In this document: piece after piece, positions 19,135 to 28,000 of the stretch
Layout of the letters: each line of letters begins with the position of its first letter
How positions within the stretch are numbered: position 1 is the stretch's first letter
NCBI RefSeq assembly: GCF_021502675.1
Contig: NZ_JAKFHA010000020.1
Location: 1 to 64,000 of the forward strand
Source: Yinghuangia soli
GTDB taxonomy: Bacteria; Actinomycetota; Actinomycetes; Streptomycetales; Streptomycetaceae
Direction: 5' to 3'
DNA length: 64,000 nt
The notes under the pieces: model-generated
Database searches by the model: none
What the model saw: only the letters and a program-made list of their open reading frames with translations
What the model was told of the DNA's origin: nothing
Translations under genes and position numbers: made by a program

Positions 19135-19950
19135 TCAGCGCGGGGCCAGCTCCATGTCCGGCAGCGGGTACGGGAACTTCACCGAGACGCCGCCGTCCAC
19201 GGTCAGGACCTGGCCGGAGACGTAGCGGGACAGGTCGGAGGAGAGGAAGAGCAGCGGCCCGGCGATGTCCGCGGGCAGGGCCACGTCCCGGACCGGCGCG
19301 TTCTCGGCGTTGGCGGCGCGGCCCGCATCGCCCAGGTACGCGGAGACCCGGGGCGTCCAGACCACGCCCGGCGCGACCGCGTTGACCCGGATGCCGGACG
19401 GGCCGAATTCGACCGCGGCGGACCGGACCAGGGACACCAGTGCGGCCTTGGCGGCGCCGTAGGCGGCGTGCATGGGGGCGCCGGTGAGTCCGGAGACGGA
19501 TGCGACGAAGGTGAAGGTGCCGCCGCCGTGCCGGGCCATGTGCTCGCCGCCGAGTTGGAGGGCGAGCACCGCGTGGCGCAGCACGATGTTCTGGTGCCAC
19601 TCCCAGTCCTCGTCCGTGCAGGCCAGCAGCGGCTGGTACTTGCTCATGCCGATGATGTCGACCACCGAGTGCACGCGGCCCAGGCGGGCCTCCGCGTCGG
19701 CCCACAGCTCGGTCATCGCGGGGCGCGAACTGGCGTCGCCGGACCAGGCGATGCCGTCCACCTCGGCGGCGACCTCGTGCGCGAGGTCCGCGTCCAGGTC
19801 CACGGCCAGCACGCGCGCACCGGCCTGGGCCAGGGCGTGGCAGGTCTGGCGGCCGATGCCCTGGCCGGCGCCCAGCACGACCACGCCCTTGCCGGCCAGC
19901 TGCAAGCGGCCCGGGTAGTCGGGGACTTCGGTGTCGTCGGTGCGGGTCAT
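19135..19950 (-). CDS. SDR family oxidoreductase
   Basis: A 271-residue classical short-chain dehydrogenase. The cofactor motif is GAGQGIG near residue 28, the catalytic Ser sits in VASVSG and the YxxxK is YGAAK near 164. The C-terminal SGQVLTVDGG is typical. An Asp at the end of the second strand (AVDLDAD) suggests NAD(H) preference. ATG at 19950 is preceded closely by GAGGAG. It is the first gene of an SDR-monooxygenase pair. The AT-rich 20000-20050 stretch upstream probably carries the promoter. Confidence 0.87.
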   Translation of the reverse strand: MTRTDDTEVPDYPGRLQLAGKGVVVLGAGQGIGRQTCHALAQAGARVLAVDLDADLAHEVAAEVDGIAWSGDASSRPAMTELWADAEARLGRVHSVVDIIGMSKYQPLLACTDEDWEWHQNIVLRHAVLALQLGGEHMARHGGGTFTFVASVSGLTGAPMHAAYGAAKAALVSLVRSAAVEFGPSGIRVNAVAPGVVWTPRVSAYLGDAGRAANAENAPVRDVALPADIAGPLLFLSSDLSRYVSGQVLTVDGGVSVKFPYPLPDMELAPR

Positions 19951-20111
19951 GCGGTCTCCTCGGAGTCGGTGGGCGAGCGGGCGGGACCGCAGGACATCCG
20001 GACTTTTTCGGCTTTTTGATATTTCGAAGAATTTTTCGGCGCCTTCGGGCGCTCGATTGTGCGTAGGCGGCCTGCCGATTGCAAGAGCGACGGCTCCCCC
20101 GGACACCGGAA

Positions 20112-20143
20112 AGGCCGCCCTCCCCTGGCGGAGAGAGCGGCCT
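20112..20143 (-). terminator. Hairpin terminator of the 20163 gene
   Basis: AGGCCGC (20112-20118) and GCGGCCT (20137-20143) form the stem, followed on the minus strand by TTTCC. It lies 20 bp after the stop of the secreted-protein gene. Confidence 0.6.
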
Positions 20144-20162
20144 CTGACCTGCGCAGACGCGG

Positions 20163-20618
20163 CTAGGCGAGCTGCTCGACCCGGAAGTACACCCAGTACA
20201 CGCCGTCATTGCCGGAGATCGCGATGCCGTTGTCGCCCAGCATCGGGTTCGCGCAGGTCAGGGTCACCGTGCCGACGTGGTCGTCGCGGCCCGGGTCCTG
20301 GTCCCAGTACGAGATCGTCATCTGGCCGGCCGCGTCGAAGTAGCGCGGCGCGACCGCGTTCAGGTCGGCCGTGGTGTGCTGGGTGATCGAGTGCGGCCCC
20401 CACACCTTCTGCCCGTTGATCTTGACGAAGACCTCGTCGGCGTTGTTGTCCTGGGTCTGCGGCACGTGGATGTACTGCAGCTGGACCCGGAACACGGCCG
20501 GCGCGGCATTCGCCGTGCCCGGCATCGCCAGCACACCGGCGGCTGCGGCTCCGGAGAGGACCGCGGCGGTCATCAGTCCGCTGATGTTTGGCGGCCGCCT
20601 GCGGCGTTGTCCCGCCAC
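20163..20618 (-). CDS. Secreted protein of unknown function
   Basis: A protein of about 151 residues. GTG at 20618 gives a basic n-region (QRRRRPP), a hydrophobic core and cleavage after TANA, so that start is preferred; ATG at 20573 would remove the charged part. The mature domain of about 110 residues is rich in aromatic and beta-prone residues (VQLQYIHVPQTQDN, MTISYWDQDPG, VYWVYFRVEQL). It has one Cys in TLTCANP. It could be a small beta-sandwich. I do not recognise the family. It is divergent from the ZapE-like gene, with 36 bp between the two starts. Confidence 0.7.
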   Translation of the reverse strand: MAGQRRRRPPNISGLMTAAVLSGAAAAGVLAMPGTANAAPAVFRVQLQYIHVPQTQDNNADEVFVKINGQKVWGPHSITQHTTADLNAVAPRYFDAAGQMTISYWDQDPGRDDHVGTVTLTCANPMLGDNGIAISGNDGVYWVYFRVEQLA

Positions 20619-20654
20619 CCACCCCGCGTGGCGGCGCGGCCCTCGGCTACGTTC

Positions 20655-21764
20655 ATGATCATGTGGCACCCGGGCAGGGACGGACGGAATCTGCAGGCAC
20701 GAGCCTCGGCCGCGGTCGACACCGCCGCGCACGGCCTCGGCTTCACCCTCGACGCGACGCAGAGAGCCGCCGCGGACCGCCTCGCCCTGCTCGCCGGACA
20801 ACTCGCCGCGGCGCCCGCCGGAGCGCACCTGCTGCACCGCCGGCACCACGTCCGGGGCGTCTACCTCTGGGGGCCTCCCGGGCGCGGCAAGAGCTGGCTG
20901 GCCGACACCTGGCACGCCGCACTCCCCCAGGGCTTCGCGTACCGCGTGCACTTCCACGACTTCTTCCGGCGCCTGCACGACTCGGCCTTCCGGCACCGCG
21001 GAGAGGCCCGGGCCGTCGACGCCGCGATGGCCGAACTCGTGGGCAGAGCACGGGTGGTCTGCTTCGACGAGTTCCACGTGCACGACCCCGGCGACGCGAT
21101 GCTGGTGACCCGGCTGCTCCGCGAACTCCTCGACCGCCGCGTGACGCTCGTGGCCACCTCGAACTACGCACCGGACGCCCTGCTGCCCAACCCGCTCTTC
21201 CACCACCTCTTCGCGCCGGCCATCGCCCTGCTCCACGAGCACCTGGACATCGTCGAGGTCGCCGGACCGCGCGACTACCGCACGCTCGCGGCACCGGCCG
21301 CAGCCGCCGGCTTCCGGGCCGGCGCCCTCGTCTCACCGGACGACGCCGCGTCCCTGGCCGCCTTCGGCCTCGCCGCCCCCGGCCCCGACGAAGCCGCGGA
21401 CCTGCACCTCGGCCGGCGCGCGCTCCGCACCCGCGCCGTACGCGACGGCGAACTCTGGTTCGACTACGCCCAGTTGTGCGAGACGCCCACCGGCACCGCC
21501 GACTACCTCGCCCTCGCGGACCGCTTCGCCACCTGGGTCGTCGGCGGCATCCCGGCGTGGCTCGCGTGCTCGTCGGACGGCCGCCAGCGCCTGGCGTCGG
21601 TGGTGGATGTGGCGTACGACCGCGACATACGCCTGTTCCTCACCGGCCCCGACCACCCGGGACGCCCGCCGGCCGGCGCCCCGACCCCTGCCGACTACAC
21701 CCGCACAGCCAGCCGCCTGGCCCAGCTCCGCGACTCCGCGGAGCTCCCGACCGCGACACGGTGA
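20655..21764 (+). CDS. zapE: AFG1/ZapE-family ATPase
   Basis: A 369-residue P-loop ATPase. Walker A is GPPGRGKS near residue 73, followed by the family-typical VHFHDFFRRLH. Walker B is VVCFDEFHVHDPGDAM near 134, and the sensor region has VATSNYAPDAL. ZapE in proteobacteria binds FtsZ during division, and mitochondrial AFG1 helps turn over respiratory proteins; the role in actinomycetes is unproven. ATG at 20655 is used; ATG at 20661 is in the same frame. TACGTT just upstream could be a -10 box with a very short leader. Confidence 0.85.
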   Translation: MIMWHPGRDGRNLQARASAAVDTAAHGLGFTLDATQRAAADRLALLAGQLAAAPAGAHLLHRRHHVRGVYLWGPPGRGKSWLADTWHAALPQGFAYRVHFHDFFRRLHDSAFRHRGEARAVDAAMAELVGRARVVCFDEFHVHDPGDAMLVTRLLRELLDRRVTLVATSNYAPDALLPNPLFHHLFAPAIALLHEHLDIVEVAGPRDYRTLAAPAAAAGFRAGALVSPDDAASLAAFGLAAPGPDEAADLHLGRRALRTRAVRDGELWFDYAQLCETPTGTADYLALADRFATWVVGGIPAWLACSSDGRQRLASVVDVAYDRDIRLFLTGPDHPGRPPAGAPTPADYTRTASRLAQLRDSAELPTATR

Positions 21765-21850
21765 GGCGCGCGACAGACCGAACAATGAACCGATATGTCT
21801 GATTTACTCCTGGGTATTGCCCGGCTGGAAGGCCACGCCAAGGAGTGCCC

Positions 21851-22831
21851 GTGGACGACGATCCGACCGACCCCGGTGCCCCCTCCCCTGGAGACTCCTC
21901 CCCTGGCGGCCGCACCGCCGTCGTCGAGATCCGCGGACTCGTCAAGGACTACGGCCGCGTCCGCGCCCTGAACGGCATCGACCTCACCGTGCACGCCGGG
22001 GAAGTCGTGGGCTTCCTGGGCCCGAACGGCGCCGGCAAGTCCACCACCATCCGCTGCCTGCTGGACCTGCTGCGGCCCACCGGCGGCACCATGCGGCTGT
22101 TCGGACGCGACCCGCGGACCGGCGGCGTCGAGGCCCGCCGCCGGGTCTCGTACGTACCCGGCGAACTCCGGCTGCCGCCGCGCTCGACCGCGGGCGAGAT
22201 CCTCGACTCGGTGGCCCGGCTGCGCGGCGACTGCGACCCGGCCCGCCGCGCCGACGTCACCGAGCGACTGGGCCTCGACCCGCACAAGGCCGCCAAGGGC
22301 CTGTCCACCGGCAACCGCCGCAAAGTGGCCCTGGTCTCCGCGTTCATGAGCCGCGCCGACCTCCTCGTCTTCGACGAGCCGACCAGCGGACTCGACCCGC
22401 TCCTGCAGCAGGTCTTCCGCGACCTCGTCCGCGAGGCCAAGGCCCGCGGCACCGCGGTCCTGCTCTCCTCCCACGTCCTCGCCGAGGTCCAGCGCACCGC
22501 GGACCACGCCGTCGTGCTCCGGCAGGGCCGCATCGTCGCCCGCGGCACCGTGGACGACCTGCGCGGCAACGCCGCCCAGCGCGTCGAGGCGGTCTTCCCC
22601 GGCACGGCACCGGACCTCGGCGCCGTCCCCGGCCTCGCCGACATCCGCACCGACGGACGCCGCCTGCGCGCCCGCTTCACCGGCGACCCGGCCCCGCTGC
22701 TCGACGCCCTCGCCCGGCACCGGCCCACATCCGTGGAAATCGCCGAGCCCGACCTCGACGACGCCTTCCGCGACCTCTACACCCCGCACGCAGACGACAC
22801 CGCCGCCCGGCCCCCGGAGGCCCACGCATGA
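21851..22831 (+). CDS. ABC transporter ATP-binding protein
   Basis: A 326-residue ABC-2 type ATPase. Walker A is GPNGAGKS near residue 57, the signature is the divergent LSTGNRRKV, Walker B is LLVFDEPTSGLDP, and the H-loop lies in LLSSHVLAEV. About 100 C-terminal residues form the extra domain common in drug or lipid exporters of the DrrA/YhaQ type. The GTG at 21851 is five bases after AGGAG. Its stop overlaps the permease start by 4 bp (ATGA), so the two are translationally coupled and form one exporter of unknown substrate. Confidence 0.88.
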   Translation: MDDDPTDPGAPSPGDSSPGGRTAVVEIRGLVKDYGRVRALNGIDLTVHAGEVVGFLGPNGAGKSTTIRCLLDLLRPTGGTMRLFGRDPRTGGVEARRRVSYVPGELRLPPRSTAGEILDSVARLRGDCDPARRADVTERLGLDPHKAAKGLSTGNRRKVALVSAFMSRADLLVFDEPTSGLDPLLQQVFRDLVREAKARGTAVLLSSHVLAEVQRTADHAVVLRQGRIVARGTVDDLRGNAAQRVEAVFPGTAPDLGAVPGLADIRTDGRRLRARFTGDPAPLLDALARHRPTSVEIAEPDLDDAFRDLYTPHADDTAARPPEAHA

Positions 22832-23625
22832 CCGGCGCCCTCCTCTCCGGCGCGCTGCGCCCGCTCGGCCGCGCCCTGGCGGTCTGGGGCACGGCCCTCG
22901 CCGGACTGATCCTGCTCACCTCGGCGTTCTGGCCCGCGTTCCGCGACAGCCCGGGCATGACCGAGGCGATCGGCGGCATGCCCCAGGGGCTGGTCGACGC
23001 GCTGGGGCTGGGCGACCTCGGGACGCCGGAGGGCTTCCTGTGGGGCAACTTGTACTCGCTGCTGGTGCCACTGCTGATGGCCGTCGCCGGCGCCTCGCTC
23101 GCCACGTCGCTGACGGCCCGCCAGGAGGAGTCCGGCCACTACGAGTTGCTGCTCACGCAACCGGTGTCGCGGACCGCCGTACTGACCGCCCGCATCACCG
23201 CCGCGGCACTCGCGGTCCTGGCCCTGGGCGCGGCGGTCTTCCTCGTCCAATGGGCCGCCGACGCCATCTGGGACATCGGCGTACCCGTGGCCCGGCTCGC
23301 CTCCACGGTCGCCCTGTGCACATTCACCGCAGTCGTGGCCGCCGCGGCCACCGCGCTCGGCGCCGCCGTCACCGGCCGCCCGGCCGTCGCCGAAGGCGCC
23401 GGGGTGGGCCTGACCGTGGCGGGCTACGTCGTCTCCGCGCTCTTCCCGCTGCGCGAGGGCTGGGAGTCCGCCCAGTACATCTCGCCGTGGAACTGGGCAC
23501 TGGGCGGGGAGCCCCTCACCACCACCGCCGAGTGGTGGCGCTACCTCGCACCCCTCGCCCTGGCCGCCGTCCTCGCCGCCCTCGCCCTTGCCGCCTTCGA
23601 CCGCCGCGACATCCACGCCGCCTGA
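22828..23625 (+). CDS. ABC transporter permease
   Basis: A 265-residue ABC-2 type permease with about six hydrophobic helices, for example WGTALAGLILLTSAFWPAF, YSLLVPLLMAVAGASLA, a pair around residues 110-190 and a C-terminal LALAAVLAALALAAF. The motif EESGHYELLLTQPVSR between helices 2 and 3 is characteristic of this family. It overlaps the ATPase gene by 4 bp and ends before a convergent kinase gene. Confidence 0.87.
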   Translation: MTGALLSGALRPLGRALAVWGTALAGLILLTSAFWPAFRDSPGMTEAIGGMPQGLVDALGLGDLGTPEGFLWGNLYSLLVPLLMAVAGASLATSLTARQEESGHYELLLTQPVSRTAVLTARITAAALAVLALGAAVFLVQWAADAIWDIGVPVARLASTVALCTFTAVVAAAATALGAAVTGRPAVAEGAGVGLTVAGYVVSALFPLREGWESAQYISPWNWALGGEPLTTTAEWWRYLAPLALAAVLAALALAAFDRRDIHAA

Positions 23626-23631
23626 CCGGAG

Positions 23632-23646
23632 CCGGGCTCGGCCCGG
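23632..23646. terminator. Short hairpin between convergent genes
   Basis: CCGGGC-TCG-GCCCGG lies a few bases after the permease stop and before the convergent kinase stop. It is small but well placed. Confidence 0.45.
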
Positions 23647-23667
23647 CCCCGGGGTGCACAGGGGTTC

Positions 23668-24924
23668 CTAGGCGTCGGACGTACCGAGCCAGATGGCCGT
23701 CATGAGGAAGAACACCGCCAAGAACACTCCGGCGGCGACCGCGTTGCGCTTGCGGCCCTTCGCCAGGTCGGTGGCGAGCAGCACCGCCCCGGCGACGCAG
23801 GCGCCTGTGATCGGGGCCCAGATCAGGGTCCACCCGAGGATGCCGTCCGCTCCCGGCGCGGGATAGTCGGTCTTCCGGTGCGTGTTCCACGTCCGGATCT
23901 GCCCGGTCATGGCCACGGCGATCGTCACGGCAATCGCCGAGAGCAGCCCCGCGAAAGCGAGCTTGATGCGCTTCCGCCGCTGCGCCACCGCCGGCGCAGC
24001 CGTCGTCGGAGTGGTCGGGGTGGTCGGGGTGGTCGCGGTAGCCGGGGTGGTCGGGCCGGCCGGCTGTCCGCCGGGACGCCTCGGTGCAGTCACCGAACGG
24101 GCGCCCCGCAGCATCGCCGACGCCTCGTCGACACCCGGCCGGTCTGCAGGCTCCTTGGCGAGCAGCGCGGTGATCAGCGCCGCGAGCGCCGGGTCCGCAC
24201 GTACCAGAGGAGGGTGCTCCTGCAGCACCACAGCGGCCAGCGTCGCCGTCGGGGTGGGACGGCGGAACGGGGAGGCGCCCTCGACCGCCTCGTACAGCGT
24301 CACCCCCAGCGAGAACAGGTCCCCGGGCCCGTGGTCCTCGACGCCGTTGAACCGCTCCGGCGCCATGTACTCCGCGGAGCCCACGACGCCGCCGGTGACC
24401 GTGAGCCTGGTGTCGGTCTCGTGGACGGCGATGCCGAAGTCGGTGAGCAGCACCCGCCCGTCCGGCGTCAGCAGGACGTTGGCCGGCTTGATGTCCCGGT
24501 GCACGATTCCGGCCTCGTGCGCGGCCTTCAGTGCGGCCAGCAGCGCTGCCGCCACCTCGGCGACACGTGCGGCGGGCAGCGGGCCGTCCGTGTGCAGGCG
24601 CTCGGCCAGCGAGCCCCCGTCGACGAGATCCATCACGATCCAGGGGGCATCGTCCTCGACGATGACGTCGTGGACGGCGACGATGTGCGGATGCCCGCGC
24701 AACTTGGCCGCGTTGCGGGCCTCCCGGGCGGCCCGGGCCAGCCGCTCGTGGTGCTCCCGGTCCGCGGCCCCGTGCTGCGGCAGCCACACTTCCTTGACCG
24801 CCACGTCCACACCGAGCACCTCGTCGTGCGCCCGCCAGACCCGGCCGAAGCCTCCGGATCCCAGCTGCCCGACGAGGCGGAACCGCCCGCCGATGATGCG
24901 CGCCGTCTGCCTCTGATCCGCCAA
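23668..24924 (-). CDS. Membrane-anchored Ser/Thr protein kinase (PknB/Hanks type)
   Basis: A 418-residue kinase. The ATP loop is GQLGSGGFGRVW, the catalytic Lys is in VAVKEVW, the catalytic loop is HRDIKPANVL near residue 139, the metal motif is DFG and the P+1 region is YMAPERF. A Thr/Pro linker with TTP/TTPT repeats follows, then three membrane helices, with no extracellular sensor domain. The start is TTG at 24924, supported by GAGGAG nine bases upstream; no ATG is available. It lies 110 bp downstream of the TPR-CHAT gene on the same strand, so the two may be one unit. Confidence 0.88.
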   Translation of the reverse strand: MADQRQTARIIGGRFRLVGQLGSGGFGRVWRAHDEVLGVDVAVKEVWLPQHGAADREHHERLARAAREARNAAKLRGHPHIVAVHDVIVEDDAPWIVMDLVDGGSLAERLHTDGPLPAARVAEVAAALLAALKAAHEAGIVHRDIKPANVLLTPDGRVLLTDFGIAVHETDTRLTVTGGVVGSAEYMAPERFNGVEDHGPGDLFSLGVTLYEAVEGASPFRRPTPTATLAAVVLQEHPPLVRADPALAALITALLAKEPADRPGVDEASAMLRGARSVTAPRRPGGQPAGPTTPATATTPTTPTTPTTAAPAVAQRRKRIKLAFAGLLSAIAVTIAVAMTGQIRTWNTHRKTDYPAPGADGILGWTLIWAPITGACVAGAVLLATDLAKGRKRNAVAAGVFLAVFFLMTAIWLGTSDA

Positions 24925-25034
24925 AGTCCCCCACTCCTCGGCAAGTTCACCGCCCGGTCAGCCCCCGGAACGACCGGATCCGAGGGTACGGAGACGCGGG
25001 GCGCGGTTCAATCGCTTGGCTCCCGGGGTTCGCG

Positions 25035-28000
25035 TCATGGGCCGGTGTGCAGGTACGCGGCCCACAGGCCGGGGGCCGGATAGCGCCCACGGAGTGTGCG
25101 GACGGTGTGGTGCAGCGCTGCCGCGGAGCGGTCCACGTCCAAGCTGCCCGTGCTCGTGCGCAGGTGGCCGTAGAACAAGTCGGCGGCCTCCGCCGACACC
25201 TCGTCGTCGATCTTCCACAGTGTGCCGACGACATGCCGGTAGCCCGCGAGTCGGAATGTGAAGGCCAAGTTGATGGCCTCGTCGAGAAGCCGCCGGTTGT
25301 GCCCGGTGGCGGTCTCGCATGCGGACAGGTAGGCCAGCCGGGCACCGTCAAGCCGCAGGCGGGTCAGGTCCGCGACGGTCAGTGAGCCGTCCTGCAGGAA
25401 CAGCCGGCTCGCCGAGGGGTCCTCGCCTTCGGTCACGCCGTGGCAGGCGAAGTGCACCACTGCGAACTCGGGCATGTGCGCGAGCACGGCTGCCCGCGTC
25501 GGCTCGGAGTCGGCCCCGGACTCGGACTCGGACTCGGACTCGGCCGCGGATTCGGCTTGGGCCTCGGACTCGGCGGCCGCCTGGAGCAGCAGGTGCGCCG
25601 GGAAATGGCCCTGCACGTTTCGTGCTTCCGTGCCCGCGTGCGTCAGGTCGCGCAGTGCGGGCCGGCCCGGGAGCTCCGGGGTGACCGGCAGCGCGACGAT
25701 CAGCGCGTCCTCCGCCACGGTCGGCACCGGCGAGCGGCGCGTGTGGCTCAACGCGCGGACGGTGGGCGCGTACGACGAGATCACCCGGTCCAACAGGACC
25801 CGCCGATCCGCATCGTCGGCCGGATCCGCGTGATGCCCGGCGGCATGCAGCGGCAGCAGGCCGAGAGCACCGCCCGGCACCCACCACACCCTCGGCCACT
25901 CCTGTTCCGGCCCCGGCGTCGACGCATGCCCCAGGTGGCCCAGCACCGGCTCGACCGCGACGTCCCAAAGCCATCCCAGGACATCGTGCAGAACACGCTG
26001 GGCCGCGACCCGGGCGGCGGGATCATCGCGGCGCTGACTGTCGTGCAGGGCACGGTGGAACTCCCCGACGTGCTCGCCGAGCACATCCGGTCCGAGTCCT
26101 GGCAGCGGCACCGCCTCCACGCCGTCCGCGGTGAGCACGAGGGCGTCGCTGCGCCGTTCGTCGATGCTGAACAGCACCACCGCCCCCTGGGACGCCGCGG
26201 CGGCCAGTTCCTCGAACGGCGGCGGCAGCGCGAAGTCGGCGAACCCGTCGAGCGCCCGGATGCGCCGCAGCACGCCTTCGTACTTCGCAGCCAGCAGCCC
26301 GGGATCCCGCTCCGCCGGGTCCGTCGGACCCACCGGGTCCTCCGAGTCCACGGGTTCCGTCGCCGTCCGGTCCGGCACACCATCCGCCGAGGAGGCGGGA
26401 CCCGCGTCACGCCCGCCGAGCACCCGTTCGAGCAGCCCTTCGAGCCGGGTGAACTCCTCGGCAAGAGCGGAATCGACCTCGCGCAGATCCGCCAAATCCG
26501 CCCGCATGTCCAGCGCCTGCCCCAGCAGAACGCCCCGGCCGGCCTCCAGCAACTGCACGGCCTGCCGTGCGCGTTCCGGCAGCGGGCGGCTCGGATCGTC
26601 CAGGGCGAGCGCCGCGGCCTCACCGGCCAGGCCACCGAAGCGCCCCAAGGCCAACTGCCGGTCGCTGCGCCGCAGCTGGACCGGGGATACGTCGGAGAGC
26701 AACTCCACAGCCAAGGCTGCGAGTTCCGCAGCTGCCCGCGGGTCGCTGTCGGCGGCCCATTCGGCGGCCGCCCGCGCCGCCACGGCACGTCTCCTGGGAG
26801 GTGCGGTCTCCATCCTCGCCACGGTTGCGAACGCCGCCACCGCCTCGGCCAGGAACCCGCTGTCGGGGTCTTCCTCGTGCCGGCTCTCCAGCGCCTTGCC
26901 GAGCGTGGTGAGGTACGCCGCGTTGTGCGGGTGCCCTTCCGGGACCGCCGCGACAGCGGCGCGGGCCGCATCGACCGCCGCCGCCAGCGCTTCTGTGTCG
27001 GCGAGCTGTTCGAAGCGCTCGTACTGCACCATCGCCAGCGTGTTCAGGTACATGGCCCGGTGCGGATGCCCCTCCGGCGTCATGGCGACCGCCATTTGCG
27101 CGGCCTCGATCGCGGTGTCCAGCGCGGCCATGTCGTCCTGCCGGGTCCGCCGCGCCCGCATCGGGTTCGAATACAGCGGGTTGCCGGGGTGGTTGGCGGG
27201 AAAATCGGATCCGCTGGGCAGCAGCAGCGCCACCTCCTGCCGGTTGTCGAACCGGGTGCGGAGGACCATGGCCAGGGTGTTGAGATAGATCGCGCGGCTC
27301 GGGTGCCCCTCCGGCGTGGCCTCGACCGCCCGGTAGGCCGCCTCGCCGGCCGCGTCCAGGCGCTCTTCGTCGAACGTGCGCTGGAACCCCACCCACAGCG
27401 CGGTGGCGAGGATGTTCTGGAACCGGGCGTAGCGGGGATGGCCGGGCCCGACCGCGCCGACGGCACGCTCCGCGAGGCCGATCGCCGCGTCCAGGTCCGC
27501 CAGGCTTCCGGTGTGCTCGGAGCGCATGCGCAGCACGGTCGACAAGTTCGCCGCGTGGTCCGCGTACCGGAAGTACGCGTCCGCGACCATGTCCACGGCG
27601 CGCTGCCCGGCGTCGACGGCCCGGTTCAGGTCGTCCGGGTCGCTGCCCTGCTCGTAGCGGAACTGGAGAGCGTTGCTGAGGTTCAGCAGGTACGCGCTGA
27701 AGTAGTGGTCGTTCTCGGCCGCCGTGTCGACCGCGGCCTGCGCGGAGTCGATCACCACGTCCAAGTCCGCCGGATCGTGTGTCAGTTCGTAGCGGGTCTG
27801 CAGGACGGTTCCCACGTTGCTCAGGTAGCTGGGAAGGTCCCGGTCGCCGTCCGCGGCGGCCGCCACGGCTTGCTGGACAGCCTCGACCGCGGCGTCGAGG
27901 TCCGCGGCGTGCCGGGTCCGCTGGAAGCGGCCGGCCAGCGCGATGCCGAGGTTGCTCTGCGACCTGGCGCGGTTCGGGTGGCCTTCCGGCGACGCGGCCA

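Noticed and set aside
27155-27185. tRNA-like GGTTCGAATAC sequence
   Set aside because: It lies inside the TPR-CHAT coding sequence and no acceptor or anticodon stems can be built around it.
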